From contig JAHEEB010000195.1 in the NCBI GenBank assembly GCA_024640925.1, positions 1 to 7,291 of the forward strand: a DNA stretch of 7,291 nucleotides, written 5' to 3'. The stretch is from Bacteroidota bacterium (GTDB taxonomy: Bacteria > Bacteroidota > Bacteroidia > Bacteroidales > UBA10428). The position numbers and the translations under genes were made by a program. This document shows, one piece after another, positions 1 through 5,671 of the stretch (its first letter is position 1; each line of letters starts with the position of its first letter). Below the pieces are notes generated by a model. It worked only from the letters and a program-made list of their open reading frames with translations, made no database searches and had not been told where the DNA came from.

Positions 1-80
1 AGCTACGAAAATCCACAAAACATTAATTTATTACGATTTGCGATTATGGTGTTTTAGTGGTTTGGTGGTAAAAGAAAAGC
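1..80. repeat. Direct repeat copy 1 (~80 bp)
   Basis: Aligned by eye with 191-272, this copy matches at 69 of 80 positions, with one 2-base gap. The longest identical core is the block around GGTGTTTTAGTGGTTTGGTGG followed one base later by AAAAGAAAAGC. The copy may continue past the left edge of the window. It encodes nothing evident, so it is probably a dispersed intergenic repeat, not part of a gene. Confidence 0.8.
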
Positions 81-158
81 TACGAAGGTGCTAAGGCACA
101 AAGAATTCACAACGAAAGAAAACCCAATAAAAGCAAACAGATACTTTTTTCAACAACG

Positions 159-183
159 CTGGCAGGTCTGAAGACGCTGCCAG
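159..183. repeat. Short inverted repeat / hairpin between the direct repeats
   Basis: CTGGCAG (159-165) pairs with CTGCCAG (177-183). Inside it, GTC (166-168) can pair with GAC (173-175) around a TGAA loop, leaving one bulged G (176). There is no T-tract after it, so it does not look like a terminator. It sits in the spacer between the two direct repeat copies and may belong to the same repeat element. Confidence 0.65.
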
Positions 184-190
184 GTTGGAG

Positions 191-272
191 AGCTGCGAAG
201 ATCCATACAATATCCGTTTATTACGATTAGCTATTATCTGGTGTTTTAGTGGTTTGGTGGCAAAAGAAAAGC
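191..272. repeat. Direct repeat copy 2 (~82 bp)
   Basis: Second copy of the repeat at 1-80, in the same orientation, with its start offset by 190 bases. Differences concentrate in positions 201-216, while the last ~40 bases are nearly identical to copy 1. The better-kept 3' half could be the conserved core of a dispersed element. Confidence 0.8.
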
Positions 273-354
273 CCAAATTGCCCAACATAGGATTGTACCC
301 GATGTCTTAAAAATCTGAATTCGTTCAAGTTTTTTACATTCGGGGATCATTTAA

Positions 355-385
355 TTTGAAAACCACTTTTTTACGATTACTTTTG
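355..385 (+). promoter_or_regulatory. Bacteroidota-type promoter of the rbfA operon
   Basis: TTTG at 355-358 and TACTTTTG at 378-385 match the phylum's -33 (TTTG) and -7 (TAnnTTTG) elements, with a 19-base spacer. This predicts a transcript start near 390 and a leader of only about 15-20 bases before the rbfA ATG. It is the best promoter match in the window. Confidence 0.75.
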
Positions 386-408
386 CAGGGAAAGAATGTT
401 AAAAGACA

Positions 409-747
409 ATGGATTCAACTCGTCAAAATAAAATCAGCAAGCAAATTCAGAAAGATCTTTCTGAAATCATATTGCCTATTTGCCGTAATATTGCTCCTGG
501 CAAGATGTTTACGATTACCCAGGTAAGGGTTACTCCCGATCTCGGTCTTGCCCGTGCTTATGTTAGTGTTTTTCCCTCGGAAAAATCGCAGGATTCGGTT
601 AATACCCTGAACTTGCATGTATCGCAGATTCGAAATGAGCTGGGACGAAAAATCCGTCACCAGGTGCGAATAATTCCTGAAATAAAATTCTTCCTCGACG
701 ATTCGCTCGATTACATCGAAAACATTGACAACTTATTAAAAAAATAA
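409..747 (+). CDS. rbfA: Ribosome-binding factor A
   Basis: RbfA is a small cytoplasmic KH-fold protein that binds immature 30S subunits near the 16S rRNA 5' end and helps late maturation. The 112-residue length is normal for the family. Family hallmarks are visible: the N-terminal helix with Arg5 and Ile9, the central strand segment TITQVRVTPDLGLARAYVSV (residues 35-54) with the conserved Asp44-Leu, and the C-terminal pattern with Arg-Ile-Ile-Pro (87-90), Phe94-Phe95 and Asp97-Asp98. The ATG at 409 lies just downstream of a well-matched promoter and starts at the usual family N-terminus. No Shine-Dalgarno sequence is seen, as is usual in this phylum. The permease gene starts 2 bases after the stop, so the two are almost certainly co-transcribed. 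The gene is clearly richer in GC than the accessory genes downstream (30 of 60 bases in 541-600). Confidence 0.95.
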   Translation: MDSTRQNKISKQIQKDLSEIILPICRNIAPGKMFTITQVRVTPDLGLARAYVSVFPSEKSQDSVNTLNLHVSQIRNELGRKIRHQVRIIPEIKFFLDDSLDYIENIDNLLKK

Positions 748-749
748 CC

Positions 750-1967
750 TTGAACCTTCCTTTCTTCATTGCGAAACGATACTTATTTGGCAAAAAATCT
801 CATAATGCCATCAATATTGTTTCTGCCATTTCTATGGTTGGGGTAATAGTTGGAACAGCTGCCTTTATATTGTTGTTATCGGTATTTAACGGGTTTGATC
901 AGCTTGTGCGGAGTATGTACAATTCTTTTTATCCCGATATACAGATTACTCCTTCTCAGGGAAAGGTTTTTAACCTGTCTGAAGTTGCCATTAAAAAACT
1001 GGAACAAATTAAAGGAGTTGATAAGGTAGCTTATATACTTGAAGATAATGCAATGCTTGTAATAAATGACAAACAGAGCGTTAGTATGATTAGGGGTGTA
1101 AGCGAATCGTACGATAAGGTCAATAACATTAGTGGAATGATTTGGCAGGGGGAATACAAACTGTCTAATCAATCAATACCACAGGCTGTTGTTGGAAGAG
1201 GGGTGTCTTATTTGTTAAATATTAATCCCGACTTATTTGAACCGTTAAAAATTTATGTCCCAAAAAGAACAGCAAAGTTCTCAAACGATCCGAATAAGAC
1301 GTTGACAAGCAAATCCATTAATGTGATTGGAATTTTTGCATCTCAACCCGATATTGATTCGAAATATACCATTGTTCCAATTGAATTTGCCCGTAATCTA
1401 TTCGATTACCCCACTGAGTTTTCGTCGCTTGAAATTAAGCTGGATAAAAAATTTTCGGAAAAGGGTGTAATATCCGATATAAAAAGTTTTCTGGGTAATA
1501 AATTTGAAGTAAAAGACCGGTATCAGCAAAATGAGCTTTTATATAAAACCATGAGAACCGAGAAATGGGCCATTTTCCTTATTCTGGCACTGGTGTTGGT
1601 TATCCTGTTGTTTAGTCTGGTTGGATCGATAAGTATGCTTATTATAGAAAAGAAGAAAGATGTTTCCATATTGAACAGCATGGGAGCAAGCAGGAATCTG
1701 ATTCAGAAAATATTTTTCCGCGAAGGGTTTCTGATAACCTCGGCAGGCGTATTTATCGGATTATTCATTGGTTCACTCATTGTATTTCTGCAGGAGCATT
1801 TTAAACTTGTAAGGCTTGATGAAGGCTTTATCATTGATGCTTATCCGGTAGATTTACAGTGGGGCGATTTGTTAATTGTATCGGCTACCGTTCTTTTAAT
1901 TGGCATTTTCTCATCATGGTATCCTATCCGGTTTTTATTAAGAAGAAATCTGGTTGAGAATATATAA
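750..1967 (+). CDS. LolC/LolE-type ABC transporter permease (FtsX-like)
   Basis: Inner-membrane permease of the LolCDE/MacB-like group; its family extracts lipoproteins from the inner membrane for delivery to the outer membrane. Layout over 405 residues: membrane helix at ~22-46, a periplasmic MacB-type core domain at ~47-268, then three helices at ~273-298, ~325-347 and ~374-392. The FtsX-type coupling loop lies at 299-330 (EKKKDVSILNSMGAS, then FFREGF), with the LolC/E-like YPVDLQWGDLL at 365-375. The start is TTG at 750; the first in-frame ATG is codon 29, inside the first helix, so TTG must be used to keep the N-terminal MNLPFFIAKRYL motif typical of the family. It lies 2 bases after rbfA, suggesting translational coupling. 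No ATPase (LolD) gene is in the window. I cannot tell LolC from LolE, and Bacteroidota often carry one such protein, so I give no symbol. Confidence 0.9.
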   Translation: MNLPFFIAKRYLFGKKSHNAINIVSAISMVGVIVGTAAFILLLSVFNGFDQLVRSMYNSFYPDIQITPSQGKVFNLSEVAIKKLEQIKGVDKVAYILEDNAMLVINDKQSVSMIRGVSESYDKVNNISGMIWQGEYKLSNQSIPQAVVGRGVSYLLNINPDLFEPLKIYVPKRTAKFSNDPNKTLTSKSINVIGIFASQPDIDSKYTIVPIEFARNLFDYPTEFSSLEIKLDKKFSEKGVISDIKSFLGNKFEVKDRYQQNELLYKTMRTEKWAIFLILALVLVILLFSLVGSISMLIIEKKKDVSILNSMGASRNLIQKIFFREGFLITSAGVFIGLFIGSLIVFLQEHFKLVRLDEGFIIDAYPVDLQWGDLLIVSATVLLIGIFSSWYPIRFLLRRNLVENI

Positions 1968-1975
1968 TTCTAACG

Positions 1976-2007
1976 AGATTGTAAAAGACTTTTTCAATCT
2001 AATTTTT
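1976..2007 (+). terminator. Rho-independent terminator of the rbfA-permease operon
   Basis: AGATTG (1976-1981) pairs with CAATCT (1995-2000). After one T-T mismatch, AAAA (1983-1986) pairs with TTTT (1991-1994 side), around a short GAC loop. AATTTTT follows at 2001-2007. It lies 9 bases after the permease stop, where a terminator is expected. The stem is AT-rich, so strength is uncertain. Confidence 0.7.
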
Positions 2008-2067
2008 ATAAAATATTAAAGAGTAGAAAATTAGCTTCGCAGGGCGCTCACAAACGACATTACAAAA

Positions 2068-3270
2068 ATGAAACAAATTTTAATAATAGGACTAATTTTA
2101 ATATCACAGATAGGGTTTTCACAGATTAAAATAATGAACCCTACTTCAACTATATCACTTGATTTAAGCGTTCAGGGAGAAAAAGAATTTGATAAAAATC
2201 AAGAAGCAGGTATGATAGTAATGCAAAAAATAAGTGATGGCAACAAATACGATGACTTAACACAAGAGGAAAAAAATGCATTATCCAAAGTTGATGAAAC
2301 GACTGTAAGTTATTGGGATATAATCGGAGGAGGTTGTAGTTGGTATTGTGGTGGTGGACCAAAAGAAATAACTGCATCTAGTTTTTTAAAATCACAAGGA
2401 GAAAACAATTACGAGCCACAAAATGCACATGATTTGAATTTTAAAAATGTTTGGGTAGAGGGAGTTGATGGTTACGGAATCGGAGAATATCTATTGTATA
2501 CTTTTAGTGCTTCATCTCCACGTATAACTGAAATTAATGTTGTTAATGGCTATGTTAAAAGTCAAATCGCATGGGAAAATAATTCGAGAGTAAAAAAATT
2601 AAAGATGTATATCGATGAAAAACCTTTTGTTATATTGAATTTACAGGATATTCGTGGAATACAAAGCTTTAAATTTGAGCCAATTGGTAGAGATGTCCCT
2701 AAAGACCAAATTGACTGGACTATGAAATTTGAAATTATTGAAGTTTATAAGGGGAAAAAATATGATGATGTTGTGATTTCAGAAATTTTCTTCGATGGCA
2801 TAGATGTGCATTGTTTTGCTAAAGGAACTAAAATTCAATTAACCGATAACTCAACCAAAAACATAGAGGATTTAAAAGTTGACGATGTTGTTGCCTACAT
2901 GGACTTTGAAACTAAGTCAATAAAATTTACTAAGATTGAGAAATTAGAAAATGTCATACATCATGAACTTGTTACTTATCAATTTGAAAGTGGATTAAAG
3001 ATAACTACAACACAAGACCACCCATTTAAAATTCAAGACAAAGGTTGGGCTTCATTAATACCTATTAAATCAAAGCAATACCAAGGATTTGAAAATATTG
3101 ACAAAATAAACATTGGAGACTTCTTTTTAACAGCAAATGGAACTGACAAATTGGTTTTGATTGACTTTTTAGAAGGAGAACAAGAAACATATACGATTTC
3201 AAAACTAAGTTCAGGTAATAATTTTATTGCAAACGGACTGATTGTAGGAGTCGAAGAACTAAACGATTGA
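2068..3270 (+). CDS. Exported NADase-type glycan-binding / Hint-domain fusion protein
   Basis: A 400-residue protein. Residues 1-19 form a signal peptide (Lys2, a Leu/Ile-rich core, Ser-Gln at the end). Residues ~30-80 are charged and unassigned, then comes a short Cys-Ser-Trp-Tyr-Cys segment (90-94). Residues ~101-245 match, by pattern, the discoidin-like NADase-type glycan-binding domain: ASSFL, VWVEGVDGYGIGEYL (128-142), VNGYVKS, NNSRVKKL, and a closing YDDVVISEIFFDG. Residues ~249-395 are a Hint (intein/hedgehog) domain: Cys249 opening CFAKGTKIQL, a block-B-like TQDHPF with Thr315 and His318, and a block-F-like TYTISK...NNFIANGLIVG (374-394). Hint domains carry out N-S acyl shift and self-cleavage. 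The C-terminal His-Asn of splicing inteins is replaced by Gly394-Val395 and only five residues follow, so splicing is not expected. The ATG at 2068 gives the signal peptide. The gene is AT-rich (18/60 and 16/60 GC in two sampled lines) and no promoter was found. Hint assignment is firm; glycan binding and autocleavage are inferred. Confidence 0.8.
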   Translation: MKQILIIGLILISQIGFSQIKIMNPTSTISLDLSVQGEKEFDKNQEAGMIVMQKISDGNKYDDLTQEEKNALSKVDETTVSYWDIIGGGCSWYCGGGPKEITASSFLKSQGENNYEPQNAHDLNFKNVWVEGVDGYGIGEYLLYTFSASSPRITEINVVNGYVKSQIAWENNSRVKKLKMYIDEKPFVILNLQDIRGIQSFKFEPIGRDVPKDQIDWTMKFEIIEVYKGKKYDDVVISEIFFDGIDVHCFAKGTKIQLTDNSTKNIEDLKVDDVVAYMDFETKSIKFTKIEKLENVIHHELVTYQFESGLKITTTQDHPFKIQDKGWASLIPIKSKQYQGFENIDKINIGDFFLTANGTDKLVLIDFLEGEQETYTISKLSSGNNFIANGLIVGVEELND

Positions 3271-3318
3271 AATAAAAAAACGATTGGCAACATATGGTGC
3301 TATAAAAAGCACTAATCG
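3261..3318. repeat. Nested inverted repeat with direct repeat after the Hint gene
   Basis: AAACGATTG occurs twice in direct orientation, at 3261-3269 (overlapping the end of the gene) and 3278-3286. CGATT (3281-3285) also pairs with AATCG (3314-3318), and within that span GTGCT (3297-3301) pairs with AGCAC (3308-3312) around a 6-base loop, with a G-T wobble at 3296/3313. The result is a two-tier imperfect hairpin starting 10 bases after the stop. It lacks a T-tract, so it is a poor intrinsic terminator. It could be a transcript 3'-end structure or a recombination-site-like boundary of an acquired gene. Confidence 0.55.
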
Positions 3319-3505
3319 GAGGTGTTTGTAAATCACAATTGACAGGAATAAAAAATCATTTTACCTTTTGAAATTTTAAACAGAGAATATAACCTGATAG
3401 CTATAAGTATTCACCAGGTGCCATAACAATATTTCTTGTTTAATAAAAGGGAGGTGCAGACTATCGTTGTGAAAAGCAACTGCCACAAAGCTTCTTTAGC
3501 ACTAG

Positions 3506-4471
3506 TCAGAACCTAATTCCTAATCGGAATGCACTATTGTAATACAACGCCATTTTCTTTGTTTTATAGGATGGATAATTTTCCTCTATGTCCTCTTCAT
3601 TTTCTTCCTCATAAGTAATAGTCACATTAATTTTGTTGTATTTAATTACTTCATATCCCAGGCCAAGCTCAAAGCCCATATACATATTTTTAAAAAAGTA
3701 AAAATCAGAACCTAATAACAAATTAGCTCCTAAAGAATGATAAGCTCTTTCCTTTTCGTAGGTGTTGGTATAATAATTGATTTGTTCCCTAAATGCGCCA
3801 TCAACTTTAGTTTTTATTTCATAATAAGTGTATTTAGAGGTTTCAAAATCATAGGAAGTACTATATTCAACATATTCAGCATTTGTCGTTTTTTTTACAT
3901 CAGAGAATTCGAAGCCCCAATATGGTGATATTTTCGAATTCTCTAGTATCCTGAATTCAATACCCGGCTTGATGCCAAACAATTTACTTTCTTCAAAAAC
4001 AGTTGGCTTAGATTCCTCATCTTTATTGTAATCCTCTTCTGTTTTTGAGTTTTTCTGACGATCGAACTGAATTCCAAGTCTCAGTGATGTTTTATTTCCG
4101 ATTTTATACTTGGTTTGCAGATACTCAAAACTAAAAACGCCCTCGCTGCCAAACGGATTGAAATTAAGCTCAACCATAAAGCGGTCAACAGGATGTAAAG
4201 TATCTATTGATTTTTGAATGGGTTCGGGTTTTGGTTCCTTGGGAACAACATCAGATATTTTTGTATTATACATAAAAGCATCAATATTTTTTTTACTGGC
4301 ATATGTCGAAAAAACTTTACCATCCTTTTTTACATCGATATAAACATTTGAACTATCGACACTGGTAATTTTACAACTAATTATTTCTCCATCCTTTTTT
4401 ATAACCAAATCCTGAGACATGAGCAATGTCGGGAATAAAACAAAGAGTGATACAAATACCTTTCTAATCAT
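3506..4471 (-). CDS. Exported protein of unknown function, probable C-terminal outer-membrane beta-barrel
   Basis: A 321-residue protein that I do not recognise by name. Residues 1-19 are a signal peptide ending Met-Ser-Gln before Asp21. Residues 21-75 form a compact beta-rich module (DLVIKKDGEIISCKITSVDS, then a Val-Tyr-Ile strand), a pattern seen at the N-terminus of many Bacteroidota envelope proteins. A Pro/Glu-rich linker (77-86) leads to ~98-321, which shows alternating strands rich in Tyr, Phe and Gly (FGSEGVFSFEYL, SLRLGIQFD, GFELGLGYEV) and ends in LGIRF with a terminal Phe. This fits a barrel with an outer-membrane insertion signal. An acidic loop (288-300) is probably surface-exposed. 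The gene stands alone, convergent with the Hint gene and divergent from the small ORF at 4679. Start ATG at 4471 gives the signal peptide directly. Location is inferred; no function can be given. Confidence 0.8.
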   Translation of the reverse strand: MIRKVFVSLFVLFPTLLMSQDLVIKKDGEIISCKITSVDSSNVYIDVKKDGKVFSTYASKKNIDAFMYNTKISDVVPKEPKPEPIQKSIDTLHPVDRFMVELNFNPFGSEGVFSFEYLQTKYKIGNKTSLRLGIQFDRQKNSKTEEDYNKDEESKPTVFEESKLFGIKPGIEFRILENSKISPYWGFEFSDVKKTTNAEYVEYSTSYDFETSKYTYYEIKTKVDGAFREQINYYTNTYEKERAYHSLGANLLLGSDFYFFKNMYMGFELGLGYEVIKYNKINVTITYEEENEEDIEENYPSYKTKKMALYYNSAFRLGIRF

Positions 4472-4537
4472 TTTATTTCTTTTTTAAAAAATTAATTTTC
4501 ATAAATTACTTGCCATTAAAAGGCAATTGTAGTTGAA

Positions 4538-4545
4538 CAAAAATA
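4538..4545 (-). promoter_or_regulatory. Candidate -7 element for the minus-strand envelope gene
   Basis: On the minus strand this reads TATTTTTG, an exact TAnnTTTG match, about 67 bases before the ATG at 4471. No TTTG was found at the right -33 spacing, so support is half of a promoter. It would leave a leader of roughly 60 bases. Confidence 0.4.
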
Positions 4546-4557
4546 GTTATTTTTATT

Positions 4558-4588
4558 TTTTATATCGGATATTAGGTGCGTATGTTTG
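4558..4588 (+). promoter_or_regulatory. Candidate Bacteroidota promoter for the small ORF and NicO-like gene
   Basis: TATGTTTG at 4581-4588 fits TAnnTTTG. A T-rich stretch (TTTT, 4558-4561) lies 19 bases upstream in place of a proper TTTG. The element argues against translation starting at the TTG within it (4586) and favours the ATG at 4679. It faces away from the minus-strand -7 at 4538-4545, so the two would form a divergent promoter region. Confidence 0.4.
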
Positions 4589-4678
4589 CAAGGTTTAGGT
4601 TCTTTTGATTTATTTAGCCTTTCGTTTCGAACGACTTACCACAAAACATTATGCGATAAGCTAACACCACAAAAGAAA

Positions 4679-4807
4679 ATGAACAACTCGATTTACATAA
4701 GACGAAAAGAGAAAATATACATCGTAGAAGGAGACAATTCTCTGCCAGACATGCTAAAGAACATAGAAAGCCTCGGATTTGCTAATCTCATTTCTTCGAA
4801 CAAATAA
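4679..4807 (+). CDS. Small orphan ORF, 42 residues, possibly a gene remnant
   Basis: Starts at ATG 4679, after an A-rich stretch (AAAAGAAA). A longer reading from TTG 4586 adds 31 residues of non-protein-like content and would begin inside the candidate promoter. The peptide opens with charged, regular sequence (SIYIRRKEKIYIVEGDN, residues 4-20), followed by LPDMLKNIESLGF (22-34) and a short tail. It has no signal peptide and no membrane helix. The opening looks like the first strand and helix of a larger soluble protein, so this may be the 5' stump of a deleted gene as easily as a true small protein. It ends 26 bases before the NicO-like gene and could share its transcript. No function is assigned. 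Confidence 0.45.
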   Translation: MNNSIYIRRKEKIYIVEGDNSLPDMLKNIESLGFANLISSNK

Positions 4808-4833
4808 ATAATGTAATTTACAAAAGAAATATT

Positions 4834-5478
4834 ATGTATCAGGTTTTTATCGGAAGTCTTGTATTAAGCTTAATACATGCTTTGATTCCAAATCACTGGA
4901 TACCATTAATAGCTATCAGTAAAACAGAAAAATGGACACAACGTCAAACATTATTGGCAACAGTAATAACTGGGGTTTCTCATACATTAAGTACAATCAT
5001 TATTGGTATTGTTGTAGGTATTATCGGTTATAAATTATCATCTCAATACACGTTTATCTCATCTGTAGCAGCTCCCATTATTCTTATAGGTTTAGGCTTA
5101 ATCTATATCATACTCGATATAAGAGGTATGTATCACCATCACCACCACAACCATGACCATAAACCCACGGGTACTTCAAAAACGGATAAATCAAAATGGC
5201 GTGCAATACTTACATCATTGAGTATAGCGATGTTTCTAACGCCATGTTTTGAAATTGAAGCGTATTATTTTCAAGCAGGAACTATCGGGTGGTTAGGTAT
5301 TTTCATCGTATCAGTAGTTTATCTTTTAATGACAATAGTAATAATGTTGTTGCTCGTTTACCTTGGGATAAAAGGAATACAAACTTTCAATTCTCATTTT
5401 TTAGAACACCACGAAAAAGGGATAACAGGCATTGTTTTAATAGCTCTTGGATTGCTGGCTTATTTCGTTCCGTTTTAA
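4834..5478 (+). CDS. NicO/UreH-like six-helix membrane protein with His-rich loop (putative metal transporter)
   Basis: A 214-residue integral membrane protein with about six helices at ~4-26, 41-65, 74-95, 126-146, 151-177 and 196-213. TM1 carries His15 and His21 in SLIHALIPNHW, a variant of the HAxxADH-type signature of nickel/cobalt transporters. TM2 carries GVSHTLST (47-54) with His50, and TM4 has TPCFEIEAYYFQAG (136-149) with Pro137-Cys138 and two glutamates, recalling the conserved Pro-Cys of the NicO and TauE/UreH-like superfamily. Between TM3 and TM4 lies a histidine-rich loop, HHHHHNHDH (101-109), as in metal efflux proteins. These features suggest transport or sensing of a transition metal (Ni, Co, Zn or Cu). 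Direction and metal cannot be read from sequence, and no metal regulator or metalloenzyme gene is nearby. No Shine-Dalgarno sequence precedes ATG 4834. Family placement is fairly sure, substrate is not. Confidence 0.75.
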   Translation: MYQVFIGSLVLSLIHALIPNHWIPLIAISKTEKWTQRQTLLATVITGVSHTLSTIIIGIVVGIIGYKLSSQYTFISSVAAPIILIGLGLIYIILDIRGMYHHHHHNHDHKPTGTSKTDKSKWRAILTSLSIAMFLTPCFEIEAYYFQAGTIGWLGIFIVSVVYLLMTIVIMLLLVYLGIKGIQTFNSHFLEHHEKGITGIVLIALGLLAYFVPF

Positions 5479-5512
5479 ATAGTAATAAGTCTTGCTTTTT
5501 ATTTCCTGATTC

Positions 5513-5529
5513 ATTTTTTCCCAAAAAAT
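5513..5529 (+). terminator. Weak AT-only hairpin after the NicO-like gene
   Basis: ATTTTTT (5513-5519) pairs with AAAAAAT (5523-5529) around a CCC loop, 35 bases after the stop of the upstream gene. The stem has no GC pair and is followed by only TCTTTC, so any termination would be weak. It is listed because no better terminator lies between 5479 and the lacI promoter region. Confidence 0.3.
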
Positions 5530-5599
5530 CTTTCTATTGTACTAGTTCTGTCCTGCCGATTTTATTTCCTTTGCATTATGATTTTCCTTGAAAATAAAA

Positions 5600-5607
5600 T
5601 ATTTTTG
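5600..5607 (+). promoter_or_regulatory. Candidate -7 element of the lacI-symporter operon
   Basis: TATTTTTG is an exact TAnnTTTG match, 65 bases before the regulator's ATG. The nearest TTTG upstream (5570-5573) is 26 bases away, longer than the usual ~19-21, so the -33 part is not convincing. Its last four bases are shared with the operator palindrome at 5604-5621. Confidence 0.5.
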
Positions 5608-5621
5608 CAACCGATTGCAAA
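5604..5621. promoter_or_regulatory. LacI-family operator palindrome
   Basis: TTTGCAACCGATTGCAAA is an 18-base palindrome with a central CG, and 8 of 9 base pairs are symmetric (only C5611/A5614 fails). An even-length palindrome with a central CpG is the standard shape of LacI/PurR/CcpA-type operators. It overlaps the end of the candidate -7 element and covers the expected start of transcription, so binding should block its own promoter. A further TTGCA half-site lies at 5634-5638. Confidence 0.7.
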
Positions 5622-5671
5622 TTATCAATTAAGTTGCATTAATTTCATCACGAATTTTTTGATACGATTTA

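Larger units (their letters stand above)
1..354. other. Non-coding, repeat-rich intergenic stretch
   Basis: I see no credible gene here: all frames are broken by stops, and the one 65-codon minus-strand frame (91-288) has low-complexity, unfamiliar content and lies across the repeats. The stretch holds two copies of an imperfect direct repeat (1-80 and 191-272) and a hairpin (159-183). It also has a run at 79-105 built of short GAAGG/AAGGCAC-like units, of a kind common between genes in Bacteroidota. Bases 273-354 contain nothing I can name. No terminator of an upstream gene is evident. Confidence 0.7.

Noticed and set aside
91..288. 65-codon minus-strand ORF
   Set aside because: It runs across the direct repeat and hairpin, has no family-like features and no promoter or start context.
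876..1172. 98-codon minus-strand ORF inside the permease gene
   Set aside because: Antisense shadow of a well-supported gene; its sequence is a mirror of the permease coding region.
2000..2007. TAATTTTT as a -7 element for the Hint gene
   Set aside because: Last base departs from TAnnTTTG, no TTTG at the right upstream distance, and it is the T-tract of the terminator at 1976-2007.
3412..3420. Palindrome CACCAGGTG in the gap after the Hint gene
   Set aside because: Nine bases, no loop, no nearby promoter or second copy; likely chance.
2812..3505. Polymorphic-toxin interpretation of the Hint gene, with a toxin tip and immunity gene downstream
   Set aside because: In those systems the Hint domain precedes a toxin domain. 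Here the protein ends five residues after the Hint domain, and 3271-3505 has neither an in-frame continuation nor a small ORF that could be a toxin remnant or immunity gene.
4510..4526. TTGCC-7-GGCAA hairpin in the divergent intergenic region
   Set aside because: Short 5-base stem with no T-tract; too little to call an operator or an attenuator.
4586..4678. Upstream extension of the small ORF from TTG 4586
   Set aside because: The start lies within a TAnnTTTG promoter element and the added 31 residues do not look like protein; ATG 4679 is more plausible.
5139..5157. CAT/CAC triplet run as a microsatellite or cloning tag
   Set aside because: It encodes the His-rich loop in frame, within a transporter family where such loops are natural.
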